Of a stretch of 34,156 bases of DNA, positions 17,878 through 26,333 are shown piece by piece. The stretch is from Archaeoglobales archaeon. GTDB lineage: Archaea > Halobacteriota > Archaeoglobi > Archaeoglobales > Archaeoglobaceae. The DNA is taken from positions 1 through 34,156 of the forward strand of contig QMZC01000017.1 of the NCBI GenBank assembly GCA_003662995.1, written 5' to 3'. A program made the translations under genes and the position numbers. The notes beneath the pieces were generated by a model. It was not told the DNA's origin. It worked only from the letters and a program-made list of their open reading frames with translations, and made no database searches. The number at the start of each line of letters is the position of its first letter. Position 1 is the first letter of the stretch.

Positions 17878-19060
17878 TTTGTGGGGGGTGAGAGATGTGG
17901 AAAGAGTCAAACTTTGTGGAAGGCGTATGGTAGAGATGGTAGAAGTAGAGGGTAGGAAGAATCTTGTTCCAAGGGAGATCGCAGAAAAATTTGAAGATTA
18001 CTACTCAAAAGCAGAGAAGTGGATAAAAGAGGGAATACGACACAGGTTAGATACCAGGGGAGAAAAATTCGCTGAGTTTATAGCTGAGTGGCTTTACGGA
18101 GATTTTCAAGCTATAATAATGAATGGTGGACATGCTTGGAAAGAGTACTTACTGACATCGAACATGCAGATTGGCCCAGCATTCACTAGAAAATACACTA
18201 TTCATCGAGGAGTGCGATATTCCAGAACAGAGTTTGGGTGGTTGCCTGAGGATCCAAAATTGGGGCTTACTTATGCAGAGAAAGACTGGCGGGATCTTAA
18301 ACCTATCCCAGAGTGGGACCTCAAAGAAGAGAGTAACACGAAGAAGAACCCGATAAACAACGGTTGCTGTGATGTGCATATGAATTGGAGTAGTGACATA
18401 AACTATCCATACTGCTTCGCTCATGTTGACGATCCCTACGTCTATCATTTCATATGGAGAGAAGCCTTTGAAGAAGGATATGCTCATCCATCACCTACTC
18501 AAGTTCCATTTAAACTCTGTGCAGCATTCACCTTCAGACTGTTCTGGGTTTTAGGACATCTTAATCCGAAAATACCCGGGTGGCAGGTAAGGTTTAGGCA
18601 CAGAATGAAGTTGGAGAAGCCTAATATGCGACCAGATGTCTGGAATGAATATGAATGGAGAGCAATGAAAGAGTGGGGTACTTGGAAATCAGCTTTTGAA
18701 GCTTTCATGGAAAAAGAAGAAAACCGAAAATACTTCAAAGAAAAGTTCGGATGCGAGACACTTGAAGAATTACTAGAAAAACTTAAGAATGGGGAACTAA
18801 AGCATTTAGAAGCAGCTCCCGGAGTTAGAACTTATCTTTACGATGAAAGACCGAACTGGACACCATTTATGAGAAACATCTACTGGTGGGAGAATTACAA
18901 AGTCGATCCAAAAAGTGGATATATTCTGAACTTTGGAAAATTCGAGCCTGAAAACATGGTAGAAATTCTAGTCTCCCAAGGTTTCAATCGAGAGCAAGCC
19001 GAACAAGTGGCAAAGGCAGACGAGCCTCTAGATCATTTCAAACCTGCACCAGAAACATAA
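17870..19060 (+). CDS. Unknown tryptophan-rich protein linked to the FAD/Fe-S genes
   Basis: Not recognised. The 396-residue frame is soluble, rich in Trp, Tyr and charged residues, with no signal peptide or membrane segment. The middle holds clustered potential metal ligands: NGCCDVHMNWSSD, YCFAHVDDPYVYHF and EEGYAHPSPTQVPFKLC. Coiled-coil-like helices follow (FMEKEENRKYFKEKFGCETLEELLEKL), and the C-terminus has an UBA-like helix pair (MVEILVSQGFNREQAEQV). The start is doubtful. The open frame begins at GTG 17870 overlapping the previous stop, but the best initiation signal (GGGGGGTGAG) precedes ATG 17895 in another frame, which reads MWKESNFVEGVW then stops. So an early frameshift is possible. 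Co-orientation suggests a role with the preceding dehydrogenase. Confidence 0.7.
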   Translation: MCNLWGVRDVERVKLCGRRMVEMVEVEGRKNLVPREIAEKFEDYYSKAEKWIKEGIRHRLDTRGEKFAEFIAEWLYGDFQAIIMNGGHAWKEYLLTSNMQIGPAFTRKYTIHRGVRYSRTEFGWLPEDPKLGLTYAEKDWRDLKPIPEWDLKEESNTKKNPINNGCCDVHMNWSSDINYPYCFAHVDDPYVYHFIWREAFEEGYAHPSPTQVPFKLCAAFTFRLFWVLGHLNPKIPGWQVRFRHRMKLEKPNMRPDVWNEYEWRAMKEWGTWKSAFEAFMEKEENRKYFKEKFGCETLEELLEKLKNGELKHLEAAPGVRTYLYDERPNWTPFMRNIYWWENYKVDPKSGYILNFGKFEPENMVEILVSQGFNREQAEQVAKADEPLDHFKPAPET

Positions 19061-19115
19061 TAAAAACTTATAGTAAAAACTTCCTCCTCATTAATTTTTT
19101 TTGGGGTGATAGCGT

Positions 19116-21125
19116 ATGACTGAGAAAAAGATTCTTTGGGAACCTTCCCCCGAATTCATTAAGGGTTCTGTTATGTATAAGTATGTTAGCTATTTAAATG
19201 ACGTGTTTGGTTACGATTTCGAAATTTCTGAGAACGCTCTTGAAAATGTAAAGCACTATGATAGACTTTGGCGGTGGTCTGTGGAGAAAATCGAGGACTT
19301 CTGGGAATCTATTTGGCAATACTTTAGAGTGACAGCCCATACCCCATATTCTACAGTGCTAACAACTATGGAAATGCCAGGGGCCAGATGGTTTGTTGGA
19401 GCTAAACTCAACTATGCAGAGCATGTCTTTGCACGAGCTAAATGGGGAGAGGAAGCAGTAGTTTACGTCAGGGAGGATGGAGTTAGAAGAAGTCTAACAT
19501 GGAATGCACTCGCTAGGCAAGTTGCTTCAGTAGCCGATTGGCTCAAGGAGATTGGTATCAAAAAAGGCGACAGGGTTGCTGCATATGTAAGTAGTATTCC
19601 CGAAGCTGTTGTAGCACTCCTAGCAACGGCAAGTATTGGGGCAATATGGGTTGCTACAGGAGCTGATATGGCACCAAGAGCTGTTATTGAAAGATATAAT
19701 TTGGTCGAGCCAAAAATACTCTTCGCTGTTGATGGTTATCAATACAATGGAAAAGAATTTAGAAAAGCTGATGATGTCTCCAAGGTGATTAAGGCTGTAT
19801 CCAGTATAGAAAGAGTTGTTTGGATTAATAACCTGTATGAGGATATACCTAGGCTCGAAAAGCCCACATACAGCTGGAATGAAATAGCAGAGAGGCGGGG
19901 ACTCAAGTTAAGTTTCGAACCTGTAGAGTTTAATGAGCCTCTATGGGTGCTCTTCACATCTGGCACAACGGGAATACCAAAGCCAATAACCCACGGGCAT
20001 GGAGGAATTCTTCTGGAGGCTTTAAAAACAAATATGCATCAAGACCTAAAAGAGGGGGATAACTTCACATGGTATACTTCACCTTCTTGGATGATGTGGA
20101 ACTATTTGGTTGATGGACTTCTATCATCCGCTAAAATCGTGTTTTACGACGGAAGCCCAACATACAGAAAATTAACACCACTATGGGAGCTTGCAGAAAA
20201 AGAAAAGCTAGCAATTCTGGGCGTAAGTGCCCCCTTCCTTCATGGATGCATGAAGGAAAGTGAACTTGAACCAAAATCTCAATTCGATCTAAGTAAGCTA
20301 AAAATGATAGGATCCACTGCCGCGCCACTCTCGCCTGCAGGCTTTGAATGGGTTTACTCGAAAGTTAAAGAAGATGTGTGGTTAAACTCGTTAAGTGGTG
20401 GCACTGACCTTAATACAGCTATCGTCGGCGGATGCCCATTCCTGCCTGTATGGAGTGGAGAAATACAGTGTAGATGGTTAGGAGCAAAAGTTGAATCATA
20501 CAACGTGGAAGGGAAACCTATCATAAACGAGCTTGGAGAACTTGTAATAGAATTACCAATGCCCTCAATGCCTCTTTACTTCTGGGGAGACGATCCCGAA
20601 ATGAGCTGGTATAAAAGATCATACTTCGAGATGTTTCCAGGCAAATGGCGTCACGGAGACTGGATAATGATAACCGATAGAGGGACCGTCGTGATAACGG
20701 GTAGATCCGATTCGTCGATAAAGAGAAGAGGCGTAAGAATGGGGACCATAGACTTTTACAAGGTTGTTGAGGAGCTACCTGAGGTTCAAGATAGTCTTGT
20801 CCTTGACATTAAGGGGTATTTAATATTATTCGTAGCGTTGAAACCGGGTCTTCAGCTTACTGGAGAGCTAAAGCAAAAGATAAATACGAAATTAAGAAAA
20901 GAGTTAGGACCATATTTCATAGCGGATTATATAATCCAAGTTCCAGACATACCTATGACGTTAAACTACAAGAAGGTTGAGGTTCCCTTGAAAAGAGTGC
21001 TTACAGGCCAATCCATGGAAAAGGCTGTGAAACTAGAAAGTTTACAAAATCCCGAAGCTTTTAAGAAAGCCGTTGAAGTCGCTAAGCCTATAATAGAGGA
21101 AATAATTTCGAAAGAAGAGGGTTAA
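19116..21125 (+). CDS. acsA: Acetoacetyl-CoA synthetase (acetoacetate-CoA ligase)
   Basis: This intact 669-residue member of the acyl-adenylate superfamily activates acetoacetate with ATP and CoA. The N-terminal motif WFVGAKLNYAEHVF and the overall length fit the acetoacetyl-CoA branch rather than acetyl-CoA synthetase. The phosphate loop is LFTSGTTGIPKP (from residue 279). Later come NSLSGGTDLN, WRHGDWIM and the hinge GRSDSSIKRRGVRMGT. The catalytic C-terminal Lys lies in LNYKKVEVPLKR (Lys619 or Lys620). In most relatives a Ser/Thr-Gly precedes it; here it is Asn-Tyr. The start ATG has GGGGTGAT eight bases upstream. With the following thiolase it would turn acetoacetate into two acetyl-CoA. 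The symbol is tentative. Confidence 0.9.
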   Translation: MTEKKILWEPSPEFIKGSVMYKYVSYLNDVFGYDFEISENALENVKHYDRLWRWSVEKIEDFWESIWQYFRVTAHTPYSTVLTTMEMPGARWFVGAKLNYAEHVFARAKWGEEAVVYVREDGVRRSLTWNALARQVASVADWLKEIGIKKGDRVAAYVSSIPEAVVALLATASIGAIWVATGADMAPRAVIERYNLVEPKILFAVDGYQYNGKEFRKADDVSKVIKAVSSIERVVWINNLYEDIPRLEKPTYSWNEIAERRGLKLSFEPVEFNEPLWVLFTSGTTGIPKPITHGHGGILLEALKTNMHQDLKEGDNFTWYTSPSWMMWNYLVDGLLSSAKIVFYDGSPTYRKLTPLWELAEKEKLAILGVSAPFLHGCMKESELEPKSQFDLSKLKMIGSTAAPLSPAGFEWVYSKVKEDVWLNSLSGGTDLNTAIVGGCPFLPVWSGEIQCRWLGAKVESYNVEGKPIINELGELVIELPMPSMPLYFWGDDPEMSWYKRSYFEMFPGKWRHGDWIMITDRGTVVITGRSDSSIKRRGVRMGTIDFYKVVEELPEVQDSLVLDIKGYLILFVALKPGLQLTGELKQKINTKLRKELGPYFIADYIIQVPDIPMTLNYKKVEVPLKRVLTGQSMEKAVKLESLQNPEAFKKAVEVAKPIIEEIISKEEG

Positions 21126-21207
21126 GTTCACGGAGAATCTAAAATTTGATCTCAAACTTTGCATCGAATGTGAAAAAGAGAACCACAAAAAATTATGGAG
21201 AGTCAAG

Positions 21208-22404
21208 ATGGAAAAGAGAGACGTTGCGGTTTTAGGAGTTGGGATGACCAAATTCGGTTATCATCCAGACAAATCACTAGCTGAATTGTTTGCTGAGGCT
21301 TTCTTTGAGGCTTTTGAGGAATCAAATATCGAGCTTAAGGACATTGAAGCGCTATACTTTGGAAACTTCGTTGGAGAGATGACAGATGGCTCAGCAAACC
21401 TTGGAGGATTTGTGGCTGACGAAATAGGGCTTAAAGGCATTCCTGCAAGAAGGTATGAGGCTGCCTGTGCGTCATCAAGCGTAGCTTTCAGAGAGGCTTA
21501 TTATGCTGTTGCTACAGGTTTGTACGATTGTGTGGTTGTTGGTGGGAGTGAAAGGTTGTACAATGCTGGAACAGCAATCGGTACAAGGGCTTTGGCAACT
21601 GCAGTTGATGGAGTGTATGAAATAACTGCAGGCTTGACATTTCCAGGAGTTTTTGCCTTGGCAGCAAGGTTTTACTCAAAGAAATATGAAATTCCATTGG
21701 ATGAGTTGAGGGAAAAGATGGCGATGGTTTCGATAAAGAATCACAAGTATGGGGCTGTTAATCCAAAATCACAGTTTTATAACAAGTTTGGTGATTTGAA
21801 GGTTGAAGATGTTTTAAATTCCAAAATGATTTGTTCTCCCTTAACGCTCTTCGATTGCTGCCCAATGACAGACGGTGCATCAGCCGTAATTCTAACAACG
21901 GCAGATAAAGCTGAGGATTTAATAGACACTCCGGTTTACGTTTTAGGGACGGGCCAAGCATCTGCAGGAGCCTTGTTCAGGCAAAAGGAAGATATGATTA
22001 GAGCGATTCCAAGAAAGATTTCATCGGAAATGGCTTATAAGGAAGCAGGCTTAACACCCAAGGATATTGATTTTGTTGAAATTCACGACTGCTTTACAAT
22101 TGCAGAGATAATCGCAAGCGAGGCAATGGGATTCTTTGAATATGGTAAGGGAGCTGACGCTGTGGCAGAAGGTGTAACATCGATTGATGGTGATTTACCA
22201 ATAAACCCAGATGGTGGGTTAATTGGTAAAGGTCATCCGGTTGGAGCTACTGGGACAGCCCAGATTTATACAGTTGCCAAGATTTTGAGAAATGAGTACA
22301 AGTACAATCCAGTAAAAGCTGAAGTCGGAATGACAGACACCTTAGGAGGAGATTTTGGAACGCTTGTTAACATCATACTTGGAATTCATAGGAGGGGTAA
22401 GTAA
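21208..22404 (+). CDS. Acetyl-CoA acyltransferase (SCP2-type thiolase), intact
   Basis: This 398-residue archaeal thiolase has all catalytic motifs: the nucleophile Cys87 in EAACASSSVAF, His293 in IHDCFTIAE and His343 in GKGHPVGATG, with the terminal DTLGGDFGT loop. It would cleave acetoacetyl-CoA or longer 3-ketoacyl-CoA with CoA. It follows acetoacetyl-CoA synthetase by 82 bases, and its stop overlaps the start of a DUF35 gene (TAATG), so the two are translationally coupled. The order synthetase, thiolase, DUF35 suggests acetoacetate or ketone use. It is the working counterpart of the broken copy at 4802-5963. Confidence 0.95.
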   Translation: MEKRDVAVLGVGMTKFGYHPDKSLAELFAEAFFEAFEESNIELKDIEALYFGNFVGEMTDGSANLGGFVADEIGLKGIPARRYEAACASSSVAFREAYYAVATGLYDCVVVGGSERLYNAGTAIGTRALATAVDGVYEITAGLTFPGVFALAARFYSKKYEIPLDELREKMAMVSIKNHKYGAVNPKSQFYNKFGDLKVEDVLNSKMICSPLTLFDCCPMTDGASAVILTTADKAEDLIDTPVYVLGTGQASAGALFRQKEDMIRAIPRKISSEMAYKEAGLTPKDIDFVEIHDCFTIAEIIASEAMGFFEYGKGADAVAEGVTSIDGDLPINPDGGLIGKGHPVGATGTAQIYTVAKILRNEYKYNPVKAEVGMTDTLGGDFGTLVNIILGIHRRGK

Positions 22405-22808
22405 TGTTTAAGGAGTTTTTTGATGCACTACTTGAAGGAAAGGTTTTGGGGATTAGATGCAAGGATTGCAATTCATACTCAATTCTAAAGTCAACGTGTG
22501 ACAATTGTGGTAGTAAAAACGTTGAGAAAGTTGAATTGTCAAATAAGGGTGTTATAACAACATTCACAACAACATACGTTGCACCAGCAGGCTATGACAA
22601 AGAATGCCCATACGTTGTTGCATTTGTTGAGCTTAAGGAGGGTTGTTGGTTGGTTGGAAGGTTGGACATCGATGCCAATTTGGCTGATGAGATTGGACAG
22701 GATTTGATAGGCAAAGAAGTAGAAATCTACGGCAAAGAATTCCCAAATGAGCCTTACTACCCTGATAAGAAAAGAAGGGTCGTGCCAATGTTTAGGTTGA
22801 TTAGTTAA
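22404..22808 (+). CDS. DUF35 / OB-fold thiolase partner protein
   Basis: The product has 134 residues. The N-terminal helix MFKEFFDALLEGK leads into a complete zinc ribbon (Cys19, Cys22, Cys32, Cys35 in the CxxC...CxxC pattern), followed by an OB fold (GVITTFTTTYVAPAG, YVVAFVELKEGCWLVGRL). It is the expected companion of the thiolase whose last base it shares. Unlike the DUF35 at 5968 it keeps regular CxxC spacing. No lesion. Confidence 0.9.
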   Translation: MFKEFFDALLEGKVLGIRCKDCNSYSILKSTCDNCGSKNVEKVELSNKGVITTFTTTYVAPAGYDKECPYVVAFVELKEGCWLVGRLDIDANLADEIGQDLIGKEVEIYGKEFPNEPYYPDKKRRVVPMFRLIS

Positions 22809-23160
22809 TTACTATTTATTTTTCGCGATATTCTCTGCAAACAAAATATAGTTGCCGTTGCACCTCTTGATGTGTTCTTGATACCCTTTGTTTTGAGTTA
22901 TCTAATTACTGATCTAAATTAGGCTGGCAATGAGGCTCAGCTGAAGAGTGCCGTACCAGAGGTTACATAGGGTTGCTGGATTTTGTAAGCGGTCTAAAGC
23001 TTGTCCATCAAGGAACATCCAGCAAGTCAGGATTTACCAGAAGAGGATAGGTTTGGCTAAAGTTTAGGCAACTTAGGAAGTTGTCGACAGTTACTCCGCC
23101 GTTCTTAGTTCTGATGAGCCCCCAAATCAAAAGAAACTGAATAAATTCTCTGCATACTGA
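22809..23160. other. Intergenic stretch, no supported gene
   Basis: About 350 bases lie between the thiolase/DUF35 operon and the pilin-like gene. One short plus-strand frame near 22970-23040 (LLDFVSGLKLVHQGTSSKSGFTRRG-like when stops are ignored) has the rhythm of an IS110 transposase C-terminal region, but this is too short and broken to call. The stretch marks the border between the catabolic island and the transfer genes. Confidence 0.35.
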
Positions 23161-23628
23161 TTAGTTAATTTTGATAAACATGTCAACAACCACTTTATTT
23201 TCATCTACAACAAACACTTCATACTCACCTTCATCCAGCTTACCCGAAAACTTCAGAACGTCGCCAGTTGAAAAAGACGAATCAATATCACTCACGTTTG
23301 CCATTATAACATTCCCTCTAACAGCATAACCATCATAAACTGCTGAATCTATTAAGGATCCATCCGTAGCGTTTCTCAGCACAACTCTAAGATCTGAATA
23401 TTTAATGCTGCCTGACAGCATTACTATATCAAATACTTGACCGGTCGAAGCTGGTTGCTTTGAATCTCTTATGACTATTTTGTGATAGTTATATCCAACA
23501 TCAGGTGGTTTAAATGTTGCTACAAGGCTTGATGCGAGAACTATAGACAAAATTAAGATGATAAATTCACCAACGACTTCACTTATACCTTCATCATCTC
23601 TATAGAATTTACCCAACCGTTTGGCCAT
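23161..23628 (-). CDS. Archaeal type IV pilin-like protein
   Basis: This 155-residue protein begins with a basic stretch and the class III signal DDEG followed by ISEVVGEFIILILSIVLAS, the prepilin-peptidase cleavage site and hydrophobic assembly helix of archaeal pilins. The remainder (about 110 residues) is a beta-rich extracellular head with repeated acidic turns and no Cys. A prepilin peptidase would cut after the Gly of DDEG. It is divergent from the VirB3/VirB4-like operon, with a shared 88-base promoter region. It may therefore be an attachment pilin of the same transfer element, or an unrelated surface protein. Confidence 0.8.
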   Translation of the reverse strand: MAKRLGKFYRDDEGISEVVGEFIILILSIVLASSLVATFKPPDVGYNYHKIVIRDSKQPASTGQVFDIVMLSGSIKYSDLRVVLRNATDGSLIDSAVYDGYAVRGNVIMANVSDIDSSFSTGDVLKFSGKLDEGEYEVFVVDENKVVVDMFIKIN

Positions 23629-23647
23629 ATCTGCTATTGATTTTTAG

Positions 23648-23696
23648 AGAATAAATACTTTACCTTATCATTATACTCAACAGTAATTATAAATAT
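23648..23696. promoter_or_regulatory. Divergent promoters of the pilin and the transfer operon
   Basis: On the plus strand TTATAAATA at 23688-23696 lies about 25 bases before ATG 23717. On the minus strand an AT-rich AGTATTTATTCT at about 23648-23659 lies about 26 bases before the pilin ATG at 23628. Neither start has a ribosome site, so both messages are probably leaderless. The shared region is the natural place for joint control. Confidence 0.5.
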
Positions 23697-23716
23697 ACGT
23701 ATGAGTATTTAGTGAT

Positions 23717-24559
23717 ATGGAAGGGTTAAAAGTAGTAGAGTTTCCTACAGTAATTGAAGGGGAGCTGAAGTTCTTAGGGAAGTTCACGACAATGGAGCTT
23801 CTCACGTCATTTCTAATATCCATCGCTGCGTTTCAAGCTCTTTCGAACTTCTCAACATCAACAGCCTTCGCAGCATCCTTAATCACGTTTGCTTCCATAA
23901 TCTTGCTAAAGTTGACGATGCCAGAAGAAGTGGGTTACTACTTTCCTTTATACGCATCATACTTCGCCTTGAAAAGGAAAACTGTCTATGCGCACGAGCT
24001 CGACACAACGAAGTACATTCCAGCGATGAGCTTCGTTGATGGATGGATTGTTAAGCTGACAAATGGATTTGCTGCTGTAATTGAAGTTGAACCGGTTAAC
24101 TTCTTTTATTCCCTACCTGCAGATCAGAGAAGCTTCATAGACGCTTACAAGAGCATGCTGAATTCAATAGACTTCCCAATCCAGATCCTCAGCGTTTCAT
24201 CTGAGTTCGATATATCTAGGTACATGAACAAGCTGCTAATGAGGTTCAGAGATGGAGATATTGCTGAAAATCCAGTGTTAAGGGAAGCTCTGGACGACTA
24301 CATCAGGTGGCTTGATTCTGAGATCAGAGATGTCTTTCAGAGGCGATACTTCGTAATCGTTTCGGCAAAGAAGAAGTCAGAGGAAGCAGCAGTGGCTGAG
24401 CTTAAGAGGAGGGTCGAAACAGTTGTTGCGGGATTGAGGAGAGGAGGAATTCAGGCGAAAATTCTGGAAAGAGAGGATATTTTGGCAATTTACGAGATTT
24501 TAAGCAGCAGAATGGTTTTGCCCGGAAATTACAGCTCCTCAAAATTCATAGCATGGTGA
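23717..24559 (+). CDS. Membrane-anchored VirB3/PrgI plus VirB4-N-terminal-like protein
   Basis: The protein has 280 residues. Two closely spaced hydrophobic segments (about residues 27-43 and 48-66) follow a cytoplasmic start with FPTVIEGELKFLGKFTTME, as in PrgI/VirB3-like proteins. Residues from about 100 on (FVDGWIVKLTNGFAAVIEVE, LPADQRSFIDAYKSMLNSID) resemble the N-terminal domain of VirB4/TraC ATPases, which docks the ATPase to the membrane complex. A separate VirB4-like ATPase begins five bases after its stop. So the anchor and N-terminal domain appear to be encoded apart from the motor. Assignment is by domain pattern and context. Confidence 0.65.
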   Translation: MEGLKVVEFPTVIEGELKFLGKFTTMELLTSFLISIAAFQALSNFSTSTAFAASLITFASIILLKLTMPEEVGYYFPLYASYFALKRKTVYAHELDTTKYIPAMSFVDGWIVKLTNGFAAVIEVEPVNFFYSLPADQRSFIDAYKSMLNSIDFPIQILSVSSEFDISRYMNKLLMRFRDGDIAENPVLREALDDYIRWLDSEIRDVFQRRYFVIVSAKKKSEEAAVAELKRRVETVVAGLRRGGIQAKILEREDILAIYEILSSRMVLPGNYSSSKFIAW

Positions 24560-24563
24560 GGCT

Positions 24564-26333
24564 ATGTTCTGGAGGAAGAAGAAAAATAGAAGTGATGTAT
24601 TGAAGCTCCTCAGCCCGAAAGCGCATAAGGAGGAGGTGGACCGCTGTATAGCAGCTCCGGAACTTGTTGAGGTTGAGAAGGGGCTGATTTCAATCAACGG
24701 GAGGCCGATGATAATCAGCTACATAGCAGCCTATCCGGCGAAGGTTTACGAGGGATGGATTGCTGATGAACTGGTTTGGAAACCATTCAACATCGATGTT
24801 GTTCAGTTCGTTGAACCGATGCCCGAGGAAAGGATTGTTGCAGAGTTGAACCGCAAAATCACGCAGCTCGAAGCGAAGCTTGCTGAGATGCGCGGAAAGG
24901 GAAGAATCGATACGCAGAGCATAGAGCAGGAGCTTGAATACTTCTACCGCTACAGAGAACTGCTTACAGCGAGGAGGACTAAGCTGTTTACGATGAGCAC
25001 ATACTTTGCGGTATCTGCTGATAGAAACGCTGTTGAGGATGCATTTGTTGATTTCAGCAAGAGGATGAAAGCTAAGGGTGCACAGCTCAAGAGGATTCGC
25101 TACAGAATGCTCGACGCCTTCAAAGCATTCCTGCCTGAGAACAGAGATCTGCTGAAAAGAAAGGTGCTTGTGGACAGCGATGCTGCATCTTCGTGCTTTT
25201 TCTTTAGCTTCCCAAAGATCATGCACGAGAACGGTGTTCTTTATGGATTTGACGCTGCAACGAGGTCGCCTGTTATAATAGACAGGTTCAGGTTTGCAGG
25301 ACACAACGAAGTGGTTGTCGGAAAGATAGGCAGTGGAAAATCTTTCTTCGTCAAGCTCGAGATGCTCCGCTGGATGCTAAATGATTCAAACATAAAAATA
25401 TTCCTCGTAGATCCTCTTGGCGGATTTGCAGATCTGGCAGCAGTTCTTGGAGCTCAGAGAGTTGTTGTTGGAAAGGCAACGATGAATCCGCTTGATATAA
25501 TTGTCCCAGAAGGGGTCTCTGCCCGCGATGTGCTCAGGGAGAAGCTCATGTCACTAATGGAGTTCTTCTCAACATTCTTCGAGGAAGAAATTGGAAGTCC
25601 CGTTGATAAAACAGAGTCTGGTGTTCTCAGGAAGGCAATACTAAAGGCTTACTCGAAGAAGGGTTATGGCAGGGCTATTATAGGAGATGTTATATCCGAG
25701 CTTGAGAATGTTGCTGAGAGCGAAGAAGAGAGAAGTGCGGCTTCAAGGCTGAAGGCAGCCCTTAATGCCTTCACGTCAGAGTTAAGCATGTTCAACGGTC
25801 AGACAGACATTGAGATATACGGAAGAGCAGTTTACTTCGACTTCTCTCAGGTTGAAGGAGTTATTAGAAGTCCGCTCCTTCTCCACGCCGTATTAACTTG
25901 GATCTCTTCTAGGGTTAGGGGGGAGGGCGGAAAGAAGATCGTTGTCATAGATGAGGCTCACTACTTCATGAGGTATAAACAGATAAGGGCGTTTCTGGAG
26001 AGGGAAATTAGACATTCAAGGCATTACAAGGTTGGTTACACGCTTGTAAGTCAGAGCTTTGCCGAATTCGCCGAGCATGAGGAGGGGAAAGTTATGCTGT
26101 CAAATGCAAACATCGTCGTAATTTTCAGGCTGGATTCAATGCCAGAGGAAATCAGGAGGATGCTCGGCATATCTAAATTTGGAGAGCAGTTTGTGAAGGA
26201 AGCTGCTCAGGGAAAAGTGGCAGGCTACTCTTCAGCTTTACTGGTTTTGCCGGGTGAGAACAGCTATCACATAAATGTGCTTGCATCTCCGGCTGAAATA
26301 GAATTCCTTGGCTCTGCCGGGAGGGGAGTCTGA
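24564..26333 (+). CDS. VirB4/TraC-like conjugation ATPase
   Basis: This 589-residue ATPase of the HerA/FtsK superfamily powers assembly and substrate translocation of type IV secretion machines. The N-terminal 240 residues are helical with a coiled-coil segment (about 85-130, rich in Glu and Lys). Walker A is GKIGSGKS at residues 253-260, with VDPLGGFADLAA after it. Walker B is KIVVIDEAHYF with Asp463-Glu464, and the arginine-finger and sensor region is LVSQSFAEF. Length is shorter than bacterial VirB4 (about 800), consistent with the preceding gene carrying the N-terminal part. The start follows GGTGAGG; the stop overlaps the next start by one base (TGATG). Confidence 0.88.
   Translation: MFWRKKKNRSDVLKLLSPKAHKEEVDRCIAAPELVEVEKGLISINGRPMIISYIAAYPAKVYEGWIADELVWKPFNIDVVQFVEPMPEERIVAELNRKITQLEAKLAEMRGKGRIDTQSIEQELEYFYRYRELLTARRTKLFTMSTYFAVSADRNAVEDAFVDFSKRMKAKGAQLKRIRYRMLDAFKAFLPENRDLLKRKVLVDSDAASSCFFFSFPKIMHENGVLYGFDAATRSPVIIDRFRFAGHNEVVVGKIGSGKSFFVKLEMLRWMLNDSNIKIFLVDPLGGFADLAAVLGAQRVVVGKATMNPLDIIVPEGVSARDVLREKLMSLMEFFSTFFEEEIGSPVDKTESGVLRKAILKAYSKKGYGRAIIGDVISELENVAESEEERSAASRLKAALNAFTSELSMFNGQTDIEIYGRAVYFDFSQVEGVIRSPLLLHAVLTWISSRVRGEGGKKIVVIDEAHYFMRYKQIRAFLEREIRHSRHYKVGYTLVSQSFAEFAEHEEGKVMLSNANIVVIFRLDSMPEEIRRMLGISKFGEQFVKEAAQGKVAGYSSALLVLPGENSYHINVLASPAEIEFLGSAGRGV

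Noticed and set aside
22970-23060. IS110 C-terminal-like remnant
   Set aside because: Only about 25 residues resemble the family and stops interrupt; not enough to call.
24690-25304. 204-codon minus-strand frame inside the VirB4-like gene
   Set aside because: Long only because of codon bias on the opposite strand; no ribosome site or recognisable protein.
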